NCBI GenBank assembly: GCA_038501195.1
Contig: JBBPUQ010000004.1
Coordinates: 1,116,001-1,180,000 of the forward strand
Direction: 5' to 3'
DNA from: Nemania diffusa
Lineage: Eukaryota; Ascomycota; Sordariomycetes; Xylariales; Xylariaceae
Length of the DNA stretch: 64,000 nt
Under the pieces are notes generated by a model that was not told where the DNA came from, ran no database searches, and saw only the letters and a list, made by a program, of their open reading frames with translations. Position numbers and translations under genes: made by a program. How positions within the stretch are numbered: the first letter of the stretch is position 1; each line of letters opens with the position of its first letter. Shown piece after piece: positions 47,858-59,570 of the stretch.

Positions 47858-48351
47858 TGCCTCTGCTCAACTGTTGTAAGAAACCTGTTTTATTCTCTAT
47901 TTTTACAACCACCTCTATTTATCAATTTATATATCCCATCCCTGCCTACCCGTTGTTCTCTACTGATCGCGGCCTCTTGTCTACGATTCAGTGCTTGTTT
48001 CTGTTGGCACTTTTTGGCTTTGGTCAGCAGAATATGTGCTGCGGCCGTTCTCTTACTCATAGTTAAGGAACTTCCGTGGACTGCTCGGTTCATGGTAAGC
48101 CTTAAAGGAACGCATTGGCATACATGTACACCACTCATTTAAACACCTGCGTTTCCCCGGAGATGGACCACGCATTGGTATTTACATATCCTGCGCATCC
48201 GCATAAGTTTCTCACAGAACTTACCCCACTACACACAACCAATTATTTATTTTTCAAGTCACTTACCTTTTCTTCTCTTTCCAGGCTTCTAGCAACTTTC
48301 TACAAAGTTGGAGAAACTTGTACCTAAACCACCATCTCTAGACACCACAGC

Positions 48352-49966
48352 ATGGCAGGGCTTAGCCATATGCCACTCGAGCTCCTAGAGGACATCGTCC
48401 ATTGGGCGTTGTCCTCTGGGATCTCGAGTATGGCGAGACAGATTGTCTCTGTCAACTCCGTTTGGCAGAGCATTGTGGAGAGGACAACTTTCCAGGAGCT
48501 TCGGCTCGGTATAGAGGATATCCCCGCCGCGATGGCAATTCTCTGGAAGCGCCCAGAGCGTTTCAACCTAGTCAGACGTATCATCTTCACGATTGTTCTA
48601 CCGCAATACTCTGCGGCAGATGTGAGTAGCTCGCATCTGATAAACTCATGACGTACCTTGCTAATTTTGATGATAGTGTACAGTTGTCGAGTCAGACTCG
48701 GACAGGTTCCGTAACGATCTTGTCTTCTCACAGTCCATGAAGGCCTTGCTCGCCCAGCTGGGCGAGTGGCCCACAACTAGCAAAACACTTGAACTCCAAC
48801 TATATGCATTCTCACCATCCGATGGAAGATATCTCCGGGGAAGCGAATGGGTCAGATCCATGTTTGGGCCAGTTCCGGGAGACCTTCTTCATGTGAGTAA
48901 TCTCCGTTATGTTAGCACAAATATCTGCTAAAATCTCTTGCCAGAATCGATCATATGGTTCGACCCTGCAGCTGTTCGGCAGGATCGACAAACCAGTCCC
49001 CGTCGTCACTAAGCTCACTTTCCGTGACGACTGCGAGCGCTATATAGCGGCCTCTGCAATTCACCGACTGTTCCACGCCTTAACGGGATTAAGAGACGTA
49101 GATATTAGACTTTGGGACTTTTACAAGCATAGCCCGGATTTCATGCGACGCTCAACCCGCCGACGTAAGTATTACAACTCTTCCACTATAGATCTACCAG
49201 AAATTTTTCGCTTTCATTTCAACACCGTTTTAAGTTTATGGTTATTAACATGTTTGTAGGAATGGCGAAGGCTTTTGAGGAGATACCAAGTGGTGTGGGG
49301 ACTATGAGATTCCATGTTAAATACTACCCTCCCGCAGATCAAACCTTTGACGGCCAAAATCTTTGTGAAGGCAACGACGATTCTGATCCGTTGACCGTTG
49401 CCTACCGAAATGCGACTCAGCAGATGACGATCGTGGACGTACACGGCATGCTGGGGACTCCGGAGTTATTCTGGCCTAAACAAGTCAACGCAGTCACCCC
49501 CGCGCCTTTCTGGTCGAACTTAAGGTGTATGGAGTTATATTATCACATCCTTGACCCTGCTGGCGAATGGTTCTTTGAGCCGGATGCTTACGGAACTCGT
49601 CGTTACCAAGCCGACCTACCACTCCACTACCTACCCGCTCGCTATACCCCAAGAGAAGACGCTCGCCCCATGCAGAATCGATACACGGCGGACCAGAATA
49701 AGATGGATGATTTTTACTTCGCTCTGGCAAAAGCCGTCACTAATATGCCGAAGCTAGAACATTTGCACGCACAGGCACTCACCTACTGGGATGGTCAACT
49801 GGCCCCTTTCCACTTCTTCAGATTCGATGTTGATGGAAGATTCGCTCGTGCTACTTGGGGTGGAGCTCCTCCTTTCTTACCTAGCATGGAGGTTGTAAAG
49901 GCTTGGCGTAAGATGGCATACGAGCGCTGTCTATTCTTGATTTTGGCGTCAGAACCGATACAGTGA
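48352..49966 (+). CDS. F-box-like domain protein
   Basis: Four exons: 48352-48621, 48677-48892, 48945-49164 and 49260-49966, total 470 aa. Donors are GTGAGT, GTGAGT and GTAAGT, and phases agree throughout. The N-terminal M-P-L-E-L-L-E-D-I-V-H-W-A-L (residues ~6-19) is a typical fungal F-box start (LPxEllxxI). The rest is a leucine- and tryptophan-rich helical region with no clear repeats. Such proteins usually recruit substrates to SCF ubiquitin ligases through Skp1; fungi hold many fast-evolving copies with unknown targets. No signal peptide. The C-terminus is uncertain: an open frame runs on the other register from 49963 to 50316 and could be an additional exon. Confidence 0.75.
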
Positions 49967-51062
49967 TTATATCACTAGGAACCAGTCGACACACTTTGCG
50001 GCATCTTGCTTTTCATATTGCGCTCTCTCCCCTTGCTATACAGGATTGGTTTGTTGGTACAATCACGCTTGCATTTGGTGGTTTTCATGTTGGACTCGAC
50101 ACCTTTAAGGATCGGTGGATTTCTAGTCCGAACTTTGGCTTTGCAGGAGTCTCGAAGTTTCACATAAATCATGTGGCTCAGGGCCACCATGTAGTAGCAT
50201 CTGCGGTTATGATCGTGGCATCGACTGAATTCTCGGTGCGACCTCCAATGGTTATACATAGAAAATCGCGTTCAAGGCATCATGTTACGTTTAGGGTCGA
50301 TGTACCTAGTAAGTGACTACGTGAACAATTGATTCATTCAGCTATACTAGCCTTTATTTCTCCGTGATTAAAAATATAGTCTTGTTCTTTTGGATAGCTA
50401 CTATCGCAGGCATTCCTAGGCAACTTCAAGTCATTCGTATATAGAGATGATACGGAGCTACTAACTCGCACAATCTTCTAAGCTTGACATGGTAGGTACT
50501 TGTACTATGGACCTAGGGTGTACTCAACCGATCCAAGACGCGCGTTTTTCTACCTCTAGTACATATTGGTACCTCACAAAACTCAACCTTCTTTTAGAAA
50601 TACATAAACAAACAGAATCATTCCTCGGTACATAGGTACTCTTAGAGAAGTGAGCCGGAGAAGGTCTTCCTTAGGTGATAGTAGTGAGTGAATCAATCAG
50701 AGTAGGCATGGAGAAAGTCTAATAAATGAGCAACATGTTGGGGTGTATTGTCTCTATGTGTCATGAAATAGCGCTAGCGTACAGGGTATTGATTGAGTTA
50801 TGTGTAAAGCCAGTAGCTCGAGCTCCAGGCTCTCCTACTCAGCTAGTCAGGCAGTAAACATTATTACCTCCTGAGGCCATATTTTAGCCGTTGTGTCTAA
50901 GTTTATAGAAAGACAATGCTCAGGCAAGAGTGCGCATCAGTTGGGAAGATTCCGGTATCAATGCCTCAAGCCGCTTATCCTTATCTAAGCTGTATGCAAA
51001 GCTTTCATATAGCAGCAAACTATCAGCATCTGGTTTCTGGGGGTCAGCTTCGCCCCATGCCC
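49967..51062. other. Intergenic between F-box gene and Zn2Cys6 gene
   Basis: 1.1 kb. An open frame at 49963-50316 (plus) encodes a histidine- and serine-rich peptide without recognised motifs; it may be a 3' exon or noise. The rest is AT-rich with no gene. Confidence 0.4.
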
Positions 51063-52361
51063 TCATCCCCAACCCCTGTGAACCATGTTGACCTCATCAT
51101 TGGGCCATGTGAGCCACCGTTCCCAGAACGTCCCGAGGTGGTTTGATATGGAGCAGACGATGAGACGGCCGCCGTCGCCAAAAACCCAGAAATCTCGCGA
51201 CAAGTGCATCAGGACTGCGTAATGCGCGAGTATCACCAATGCTTCCGGCCGCCGCTGCCTTAGCAAATCCAGGAAGGCGGCTGGAATGATGATCGGCCAA
51301 GCCGATGCGCTTTGTGGGCAGCTCTTGGGGTCTCTGCGGTAGACCGCAAATGCCCACCGGAGAGACTCGATGGCCTCGTAGCACGACTCGGCGGAACTGG
51401 CGCGCAAGTCAGAGCTCTTCACCAGATCGGTTAAGGTGTCCAATTCGCGCCCGTCACTGTCGTCGTCGCCTTCAATAGGTTCAAGGATGCCGGCGCCGAT
51501 AAGAGGTAGTATATCGGACTGGACGACGAGCCATACTTCTTTCGTTAAGACGGCGCGCACGCCTCGGTGTATCGACAGGTAGGAGATGAATTTATCAAGG
51601 ACCACCGAGGACTCGTCCGGGTATTGGATGGTGTCAAACAACAGATGCAGGCCGAGCATGGAAGAGTGTAAAAATGTGGCCATCGCTTCGTTGTCTGCAT
51701 CTTGGCGCCTATACCCGCCGTTTAGCAGCGTCAACGAGCGAGTCTGTAGCCTCGATGCTTGTTGTCGGAAATCGTCTCTCCTACTTATGGATAAAGTGCT
51801 GAGGTGCGCGGCCGACAACGCAAGTAGCTGGTCGAGGAGATATGGCGACTTCAGGGCGTGTTCAAACAAGAAGTTCCAGAGCCGCCTCGCCTGGCACTCG
51901 CTCATCTCAATACTCAATGCCAAGTGCGACTGGGCGTGGTGTATAAGCTCGAGGTCCCGCAGGGTAAATACGGGATCCCCAACATCCCTCGGCACCGACG
52001 GCTCGGCATGGCTTATGCTGGGAGTCGATGAGTGCGCCGAGGGTGAAATAGCCAAAAGCTCCCCCGAGCAGGACGAGGGGGCCGGGGAGGGAAAGGAGGC
52101 CGGCGGGCTGGGGAGAAGCCCTAGGAATGAGCAGCGGAGGTTCGCGGACGAGCAATTGAAACATGTAGGATGCACTTCATCGCATTTCCTATGCCGCCTC
52201 TTGCACTCTACGCCGGTGATCCCACGTTAATACTGGTACTAGGTAATGCTGGATATGATACACCAAGCTCATGGCGCGAAGTCATCGAGTTTTCTCATAC
52301 CTTTACATCCGTGCCGTGATTTTTTATGGGCCCGTCGTATTCCGGCCGATGCCATTGGCAT
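51063..52361 (-). CDS. Zn2Cys6 fungal transcription factor, second paralogue
   Basis: Two exons, 52361-52301 and 52207-51063, total 401 aa. The 93-nt intron (donor GTATGA, acceptor GCGTAG) splits the zinc cluster itself: exon 1 ends in H-G-C-K and exon 2 resumes E-C-K-R-R-H-R-K-C-D-E. Only the spliced form has all six cysteines (C-x2-C-x6-C-x6-C-x2-C-x6-C, residues ~20-46). A Ser/Pro-rich linker follows, then a helical fungal-regulator middle domain ending R-D-F-W-V-F-G-D-G-G-R. Paralogous to the regulator at 13210-14448, about 37 kb away, which has no intron at this point. Expected to be nuclear and to bind DNA. Targets are unknown; the nearest neighbours are the F-box and RTA1 genes. Confidence 0.92.
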
Positions 52362-53474
52362 GCTGACGGTTTCTCGCGGACAGCTGGGAACGAGGCAGTA
52401 AGGATCGGGGACTGGGGAGTAGGCGAGTGAGCGGAAGGCAAGATATTAGCGTGCAGCGTGTAATAGCGAGTATTCTAGATGCTAGAGAATGATGGCTGGT
52501 AGTCACTCTTCCCACGAATACGGACATCTGGGCTTAAATGGGGGGCATCAGTATCCGGCTGCCTGGAAAAGGTACAGGATACCTGCTGTACGCATCTACT
52601 TATACGCTGCACCCCTGAGAACACCGTATTCCGTGTAATATGATTGGCTGGATTGTGGGACTCAGGTAGCTTTAGTGGGCTTGGCAATGGTAAGTGACCC
52701 CCTCTCAGGGCGAATTTGCCTCCAATGCGCCGCGATACTATTCATGCATGCAGGTCCGAGCTAGTCCAGGGCGAGTCATTGAGACAAGGTAAATGACAAC
52801 TTCACACTTGAGGTCATGTCAAAACCACCATTAAGCAGGGGATCATCCCAGTATCCACGCGTCAATACGATTCTCAATGGAGAGGCAGAAAGCACGTAGG
52901 CAGTGCGTGGAGACGCTAGATAGATCGTTGGATGCGGTACAGAATAGGTAGTGGGCATGCATGGCGCCGCCTAAACACCGGCTCCAGTCAATATCACAAT
53001 ATTACAGCTAAGCCTTCTCTCCTCCGTTTCAAAGAACAAGAGTTCTATCACTCGTTACGCGGAATGGCAGCGCGAGGCTTAAAATATGCACAAAAATAGG
53101 GGACGTAGGGCTAGCGCGCGGGAATGAGAAACTTATTGATGCTTTTCAGGGGGCAGGCCTATTTATTATAGCAACGAATAAATGAGTAAATAATTAAAAT
53201 ACCTTAACAGGCAGACACGATGAGATATGTATAAGAGAATATATCTTTAAGCTTCCAATACATAAACTGATATCTGCCGTTGATAAAATTGACCAGTTAT
53301 CATCGTCTCTCGACATATCGTACAAACCCCGAACTTACATCTACGTGCCTAGACTCGATTCTCGAAATACAGTATTATACAAAAAAAATCTTTTCAAGAA
53401 CGTTAACACATTCACCTTCGATATACGACAACTAGATCCCCGATCACCACTCCTCGACCAAGCAACAATCACCA
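52362..53474. other. Intergenic, divergent promoters
   Basis: 1.1 kb between the Zn2Cys6 gene (minus) and the RTA1 gene (plus). No supported ORF. Confidence 0.5.
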
Positions 53475-54457
53475 ATGTCGACAAACTGCACCTTAGACAC
53501 GTGCGACATATCCGAGTCGTTGTACGGTTATCGGCCGAACGTTGGCGTCAACGTCTTCTTCGCCTTCGTCTATATCACTATCGACGCCTACTGCATATAT
53601 CTCCTCACAAAGAGGCGGGGATGGGTTGGCTATACCGTTTCTGTTTTCCTCGGGGCCTTGTTGGAACTGATCGGTTATGCATCGCGGGTCTTGGGCTATT
53701 CCAACCCCTTTCTTCGAATGGCATGGATTATCCAGTACAGTAGCTTGACCATAGCTCCTGTCTTTACGACAGCCGCGTGAGTTATGATTATTATTTTCTC
53801 TCTTCCAACCTGCTTCTTGGCCGGGTGGTTGCTAACGCAATAGTGTGCAGCACGTATGTCTGCATTGGACATGTAGCCGAATACCTCGGAAGAGGGGCTT
53901 TCGACATCAACCCCAAACTATACTTACGCCTCTTCATCACCTCCGATGTCTTTGCTTTGGGTATCCAGTCCGGCGGCGGAGGACTCTCGTTCGGCGAAAC
54001 CCCTTCCGCATCCGGTGGGATAACCCTAGGCCAAGGCATTGTCATCGGGGGTCTGATCCTCCAGGTGATATCGCTTTCCACCTTTCTCGTCCTCTTCATG
54101 GGCGTGGTCTGGCCGAGCAACATCATCCGTCCCAAGACATTCGGCCCAGCGAATCAAAAAGAAAAAAAGCTCAGGACTTTTGTGCTTATCCTGTTTACCG
54201 CTATCATTCTCATTATCGGCCGGTCTATCTTCCGAGTAATCGAGTTCTCCGAAGGGTTCTCGGGGTCGATAGTCCACAACCAGAAGCTGTTCATAGTTTT
54301 TGATGGCTTTCCGATTGCGATTGCCTCAACCCTTATGGTTGTCTTTCATCCTATGGATAGGGTTCCTACGACACCACGGTTCCCTATTGTTACTAGCGAG
54401 GAACTGATTATCATGCCTTATGAGGCTCTGAGAGGTGGAGGGCCAACTCGCGTGTAA
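53475..54457 (+). CDS. RTA1-family seven-transmembrane protein
   Basis: Two exons, 53475-53776 and 53851-54457, total 302 aa. The donor is GTGAGT; the acceptor is the TGTGCAG at 53850 rather than the nearer CAATAG, because only that keeps the family sequence A-P-V-F-T-T-A-A in frame with T-Y-V-C-I-G-H. About seven hydrophobic helices; the family motifs E-x-x-G-Y-A-S-R (helix 2) and F-x-x-x-D-V-F (helix 4), and a late R-S-I-F-R-V-I-E-F. RTA1/RSB1 proteins are fungal membrane proteins linked to lipid translocation and resistance to toxic lipids such as 7-aminocholesterol. Length is normal and no damage is seen. Confidence 0.93.
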
Positions 54458-56319
54458 GAAGATATATATTCTTTCTTCTTAATTGTAGTGGACTGTTGTT
54501 ACTAAACAAAGATGGAATTAATAATAGAGCTTGAACTTAAGATTATAGCAATGTGAAACAAGAATTATCGGCTTCAACGGTTTTTCATTTCTTTTTCCTT
54601 CTGTTATGCTAAACGATCCGAGCAGACTTGTGTTTCGTCTTTTTCTTTCAGTATATTTATCAAGCTACGAATTACAACACAACTACATTCGAAAATCAAT
54701 AAGTACGTTTGAGCAATAACAACATAATAATATGCATTAGAGCTCACAATAATATATTGCCTCATATTCTTAACATAAATATAGACAGCCTAGTTCAACG
54801 ATGGAATGGTTTTTGTGTAAATATTGAAGTAGGTAGTGTAGAGTAGTTACCCCTTCTAGGAGGCATAACCTCCTAAAAGCTAGAATAACATGAAGAGGCA
54901 AGTAGTACTCAAGAATGTGTGTGTATTGTGTGTGTCTTTTCTAACACATTTCCAAAATTTACACCCCTTCTTAGGCTTGTGTGGCTTAATAGCCTACCCT
55001 ATTTCAGTATTTGCTAGTTTCGACGGCGCTAAGTTGGCACTACAATCAAAAGCCATCTAAAGACTAAAGCGCCATTACTGCCGTCCACGGGGCTAGCCAT
55101 TTCGGTAACCACCCAGTTACACGTTCGTAACCAAGAACTAGAAAAAATAGTAAGGTGACGTACCAGTTCCAGTTGACTGAGGTAATCTGAGGACTCAGCT
55201 TACTATTTACCGTAACCGGCGTTTTATGGGGCCGAAAACCCTCGGCTGGTGCGTCTAGGGCATTGGGTTAGCTAGGAGTTTGTTTATCCGGACAAAAACG
55301 TCGAGCTCGGCTTTTTGATTTCTGTTAGTTATTGTAGGGGCTATGGCGTAACGAAATATAATTATGTCTTAATATTGTAAAGTAGCTTTAGTAAGCTACA
55401 GAAAATCAGAGGACAGTAGAGTACAAGGGAAGAAGGCATGACTTCCTACTTAAGTAGAACAATAAAAAGTTCCGCTGGATCTCCGCCCCGTGCCAAGTCG
55501 CCGCCTCTGTAATCATGCGGGCATGGGCGGTCGGTCGGAGAATCGATAACAATTCGGCCCCGCAAACGTCCTCTTAATTTCGCAAATTAACTTATAGCTC
55601 CCATCGCGAACCTAGGATACCCGAGCTGACAGTAACGACTGAGAAATGGGAAGACGGCGCAGGTCGGGTGCAACGTGCTACAACAGGTTCGCAAGGGTCA
55701 CGCGAGTTTGACGCTATACCCGTCACATCGATTGAAAATGCAAAGACCCTGAATCGGAAGTTTTCATACTGGAGTCGAAGGCCTTTGTGTAGCCGTGCCT
55801 CAAGTACGTGCGACTGCGCCATGTAGTAGAGTCTAGGTCACTCTCCCGGAGATCAATTGCTTCGGCTTCGGATAGGCGTAGTAGCAATCACCGTCATCAA
55901 CTCCGCCACTGCCGTTGTGTGGGCGGATGGAATTATTACGATTATCCTATTCTACTTGCTAGTTTTACCTAAGCCGCATATCACGGAACCAGCTGTTGTA
56001 CGCACAGACGTTGGGATTAAAATCGCTTGATTTTTGTATCATTAAAAAAACAGCAATCGAACCTCGGGCCATATTAGGAAGTCGACAAATGCCGAGGGTA
56101 GCATCCATCCATGAGAGTCAATGCGGAGCATGGATCGGTATCACCGGCTAAACCGTAAGTGACTCCCCGCATTATTGGCGTCTCGTCTATCCAGGGTATA
56201 TCCAACATTTATGAGTAAAGGCCGAAACGATGACTTTGTGCGAGGGGGCAGCCAAACTCAAGCGGGCTTACATTTAACTACGAGAGTCCCACGGCTAGAG
56301 ATAACCGTATACTTCAAAG
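54458..56319. other. Intergenic with LTR-like repeat
   Basis: 1.9 kb between the RTA1 and carboxylesterase genes. Contains repeat copy B (54821-55006). A frame at 55592-55822 (minus) has no recognisable features. Confidence 0.5.
54821..55006. repeat. Dispersed LTR-like repeat, copy B
   Basis: The partner of 7241-7476 in the same orientation. Within it, TAGGAGGCATAACCTCCTA forms a short imperfect palindrome. From TG at 54837 to CA at 55005-55006 it would be 170 bp, the ends expected of an LTR, but no convincing target-site duplication is visible, and similarity extends ~15 bp further left. Confidence 0.65.
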
Positions 56320-57258
56320 ATGGATCAACTACCCAACTTCGGCCGTATGATCAACGAGGTCCTCCTCCCCACCTTCGGCGCCTACGAAGCCCTGTTAAAA
56401 GCGAAGGAGGCGGACATCCGGTCTGTCCGCCGCGAGACGCACAGCTATGGGCCCAACCCGCGCCACGTCCTCGACATCTACTTCCCCGACGCGCAGCAGC
56501 AGCCCGCGACGGCGAAGACGGTCCTCGTGTTCCTGCACGGCGGCGGCTTCTTCTCCGGCGCGCGCGTCAACGAGGCCTACGCTGGTGGCCTGGTCTTCGG
56601 CAACATCGGGCGGTACTTCACGTCCAAGTTCGGCGTCACGGTCATCGTGCCGGACTACCGGCTGATCTCCCACGGCGCGAAGTACCCCTCTGGCGGCGAG
56701 GACGTCCAGTTCGTGCTCGACTGGGTGAGGCGGTCGCTGGCGCAGCGAGAGGGGTACGAGAGCATCAACCTGGTCTTGCTGGGCAACTCGGCGGGCGGCG
56801 TGCATGTGATGACGTTCCTCCTCGACCCCGCGTTCGAGGCCGCCAGGGCGGAGGTCGTCGCGCCAGGGGCGGGCGTGCGGCTGCGCGGCGCCATTGGTCT
56901 CGGCGCGCCGTTCCACTGGGGCGACTTGCAGGATGAGTTTTTACAAGCGTATCTCGGGAAAGACACGATGTTTGAGAATTCCGCAGTTGGAAAGCTACAG
57001 TCTGTACTCAAGCAAGGCGCTGCCTCGACATTACCGAGGGTGAAGATACTGATAATGGTGAGCGAGCTGGATCCGGAGTTCCTATTAGACACGGCCAAGG
57101 AGTTCAAGGAATTATGGAAGGATGGAGATATTGAGATCCAAATCCTCGAGGGCCATAATCATATCAGTCCTCAACTCGGTCTTGGAACTGGAATTGAGCG
57201 TGAAGAGGCTTGGGGCGTGCAGGTCGCTGAGTTTCTAAGCTCTTGCACTGCTGATTGA
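56320..57258 (+). CDS. Alpha/beta-hydrolase (carboxylesterase/lipase type)
   Basis: A single exon of 312 aa. Oxyanion motif L-H-G-G-G-F (residues ~71-76), nucleophile elbow G-N-S-A-G-G (~154), acid in S-E-L-D-P-E (~250) and catalytic His in G-H-N-H-I-S (~285) give a complete triad of the hormone-sensitive-lipase/carboxylesterase class. No signal peptide, so probably intracellular hydrolysis of small esters or a detoxification role. The first two thirds of the gene (56440-56930) are far richer in G and C, especially at third codon positions, than the last third and the neighbours. That strong bias also opens long false frames on both strands. Confidence 0.9.
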   Translation: MDQLPNFGRMINEVLLPTFGAYEALLKAKEADIRSVRRETHSYGPNPRHVLDIYFPDAQQQPATAKTVLVFLHGGGFFSGARVNEAYAGGLVFGNIGRYFTSKFGVTVIVPDYRLISHGAKYPSGGEDVQFVLDWVRRSLAQREGYESINLVLLGNSAGGVHVMTFLLDPAFEAARAEVVAPGAGVRLRGAIGLGAPFHWGDLQDEFLQAYLGKDTMFENSAVGKLQSVLKQGAASTLPRVKILIMVSELDPEFLLDTAKEFKELWKDGDIEIQILEGHNHISPQLGLGTGIEREEAWGVQVAEFLSSCTAD

Positions 57259-57699
57259 TAGATAGGTAGCGCTAGAGAATCTCATAGCCAGCATCTACAG
57301 AAACCTAGTAGTAACGTTAGCCCTTGGCTGTTCAAACTAAGAAATAGAACAAGTAATATCATCTATGCCGCCGAGGAGAAGTAGAATCTTAAGAAGCTCG
57401 AGCCGTAGATCACTCAAGACAATAATAATACCATGCCAGACGCCAAGACCAAATCTCAAAACCCCCGTCAAAAGTGACCGAGCGACTATCTAGACACTAC
57501 CTACTAATACCTGGAATGACGTTGATCGTGTACACTAATGGTCCCGGTCCTGATAAGAGTTGCCCCTCCCCACATACAATGCCACATTCCATCTTCGGGG
57601 TATTGCTAGATCACCATGGTCACAAACTCAATTATGAAGAGACGGCAGTAACCGGATTAGCTCCTTGACGACTTACATGTAGCTCAATGTGCCGATGAG
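57259..57699. other. Intergenic
   Basis: 441 bp between the esterase and PNGase A genes. No gene seen. Confidence 0.5.
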
Positions 57700-59499
57700 A
57701 TGGCGCTCATTTTCAACATGAAGTTCTCATATCTAATCTCGCTACTGTCGTTCATCAGCCAAGCCCAGTCCGTCCTCGAAGTGATCCAAGCAGCCACCCC
57801 TCCCCGCTCAGACCTTGGCGCCCCGACATGCAAACAACAGGTCTTCACACATGATTTCGGGAATAGTTACGGCTCGCCATATGTTGGATTATACACTCCA
57901 CCGTCGCACTGCGCCTACACCACGACGATATTCAACCTGAGCGTAGTATCCAAGGGGCGGCAGTACGATCGGCTTGCAACCCTTTGGCTAGGCGATGTCG
58001 AGGTGTGGCGGACGTCGACGGCAATGCCGACACAGTCGGGTATCCACTGGTCGTTCCAAAAGGATATGACAATCTGGGACACCTTGCTGCGAAGCCAGGA
58101 TCCCCAGAAGATCATCTTCGAACTGAATAATATTATTGATGGGGACCGCTACACTGGTCTCTTCAACGTCACGCTCGAAGCGCTGTACTTCAACGACGTG
58201 TATGAAGGCAAAGGGGGATTGCATCCTGCGGAACATATCTATGCGATCTCGACTCAATCGTCTTCTAGCAATACTACCTCGCTATTCTCTCTCCCCGGGG
58301 ATAGCGGTGCTGTGAGTCTGACGTTGCCACGGAATGCTAGGACGGCTGTGGTGTCTATCATGGCGTCTGGGAATGGGGCGGAAGAGTTCTGGTTTACGAA
58401 TGTGCCCACCGAATACATCAACACATTCCCAGGGAATGAGGGGTGGCTATACGGCTATAGTCCGTTCCGAGAGGTGCAATTACTTATCGATGGTCAACTG
58501 GCAGGCGTGTCGTGGCCATTTCCCATACTCTTCACCGGCGGTGTCGACCCCGGGGCTTGGCGACCGATCGTGGGCATTGACGCGTACGAGCTGCCTTCGT
58601 TCGAGATTGACGTAACACCATGGCTCGGGCTATTGACGGACGGGAAGCCTCATAACTTTGCGCTCCGTGTCGTCGGCTACGACACTTCGGCCGAAGATGG
58701 CATCGGCCCCGTTGGTGACAATTGGTGGGTGTCTGGGTCTGTTTTTGTTTGGGTCGACAAGGCGGGCAAGCAGACGACAACGGAGGGCTTCAAAAGAGAA
58801 ATATCATCACCCCTGTTCGACTTCCAACCAACCCTCGGAACGTATACCACCGAAAATGGCACTGTAACTAACACATCTTTCTATTACGCTTTGACTGCTA
58901 CTCGAAGTCTGAAAGTATCCTCAACGATCACGAGCGGAGGACAGAATCGCCTAGTATATTGGAGTCAAAATGTCTCATATTCTAATATTCAGAACATGAC
59001 GGACTTCGCGTTCAACCAATCTCTCGCAATGATCTCGTCAGGTAGTCAATCTAGCTCGGCCTCGGATATCGTATCGAGCTACACATATCCAATGAACCTG
59101 TTCAGTGCATACAAGGTCCAGTCCGAGGGCGCAACTAGCAATCCAGGCTCCGTGCTTTGCCTTGTCGACAGAAGCAAGCTCACCGACGGGATTTCACTAC
59201 TGCCGTTTCTCACAGGAACGTTAACTGGACCGGAAACTCTGAAGACGAGACAGAACGCCACTTCCAATTATCATTGGAACTCAACTATAGTTGAAGGCAC
59301 CGCGGGATTAGACACCATGGATGCTGAAGTGTGGTTCTCTTCTTCTAGCTCCCCTGGGTCGAAATGGGGTGTCCAGAGTTACCACCGATATGCGAAAGCG
59401 AAGGACGACACTCTAGTAGAAAACGAGGACGGATGGGGCGTGATTACCGTGCCAAGTACAGAGCCATTGCCTGTCGTTGAAGGAGAACCAGAGGTGTAG
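57700..59499 (+). CDS. Peptide-N4-(N-acetyl-beta-glucosaminyl)asparagine amidase A (PNGase A)
   Basis: A single exon of 599 aa; an alternative start at 57718 (M-K-F-S-Y-L) gives a cleaner signal peptide (L-I-S-L-L-S-F-I-S-Q-A-Q-S). The N-terminal half carries the family hallmarks: A-P-T-C-K near the start, a jelly-roll with Y-x-G-L-Y-T-P-P, W-L-G-D-V-E-V-W-R-T-S-T, and E-E-F-W-F-T-N-V-P in the second domain. The C-terminal half ends with a less conserved beta region. Family members cleave N-glycans from glycoproteins between GlcNAc and Asn, in acidic extracellular or vacuolar conditions. Many N-x-S/T sites suggest the protein itself is glycosylated. It is adjacent to, and convergent with, the DNA repair gene mutY; no functional link is expected. 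Confidence 0.93.
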   Translation: MALIFNMKFSYLISLLSFISQAQSVLEVIQAATPPRSDLGAPTCKQQVFTHDFGNSYGSPYVGLYTPPSHCAYTTTIFNLSVVSKGRQYDRLATLWLGDVEVWRTSTAMPTQSGIHWSFQKDMTIWDTLLRSQDPQKIIFELNNIIDGDRYTGLFNVTLEALYFNDVYEGKGGLHPAEHIYAISTQSSSSNTTSLFSLPGDSGAVSLTLPRNARTAVVSIMASGNGAEEFWFTNVPTEYINTFPGNEGWLYGYSPFREVQLLIDGQLAGVSWPFPILFTGGVDPGAWRPIVGIDAYELPSFEIDVTPWLGLLTDGKPHNFALRVVGYDTSAEDGIGPVGDNWWVSGSVFVWVDKAGKQTTTEGFKREISSPLFDFQPTLGTYTTENGTVTNTSFYYALTATRSLKVSSTITSGGQNRLVYWSQNVSYSNIQNMTDFAFNQSLAMISSGSQSSSASDIVSSYTYPMNLFSAYKVQSEGATSNPGSVLCLVDRSKLTDGISLLPFLTGTLTGPETLKTRQNATSNYHWNSTIVEGTAGLDTMDAEVWFSSSSSPGSKWGVQSYHRYAKAKDDTLVENEDGWGVITVPSTEPLPVVEGEPEV

Positions 59500-59570
59500 A
59501 CTGTGCAAACATAGGTGTTCATTCTATCCTCATTCGTTGCGTTTATTATAGGGTACCTAGTTAGAATATC

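Larger units (their letters stand above)
45860..48351. other. AT-rich gene-poor region
   Basis: 2.5 kb, strongly AT-rich to 47250, with the 11-bp tandem repeat at 46770-46813 and several ACCT/AGGT motifs. 47260-48350 is pyrimidine-rich and may be the distal promoter or leader of the F-box gene. A 58-codon ORF at 47681-47857 is listed separately. No other gene seen. Confidence 0.45.

Noticed and set aside
49963..50316. 117-codon ORF after the F-box gene
   Set aside because: No domain, and no clean splice joining it in frame to the F-box exons; kept only as a possible alternative 3' exon.
54837..55006. A complete LTR retrotransposon
   Set aside because: No internal gag or pol sequence, no second LTR within reach and no target-site duplication; only a solo LTR-like repeat can be claimed.
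56175..56936. 253-codon and antisense 173-codon ORFs over the carboxylesterase
   Set aside because: Arg/Ala-rich shadow frames created by the high GC3 of the real gene; the frame with HGGGF and GNSAGG motifs is the coding one.
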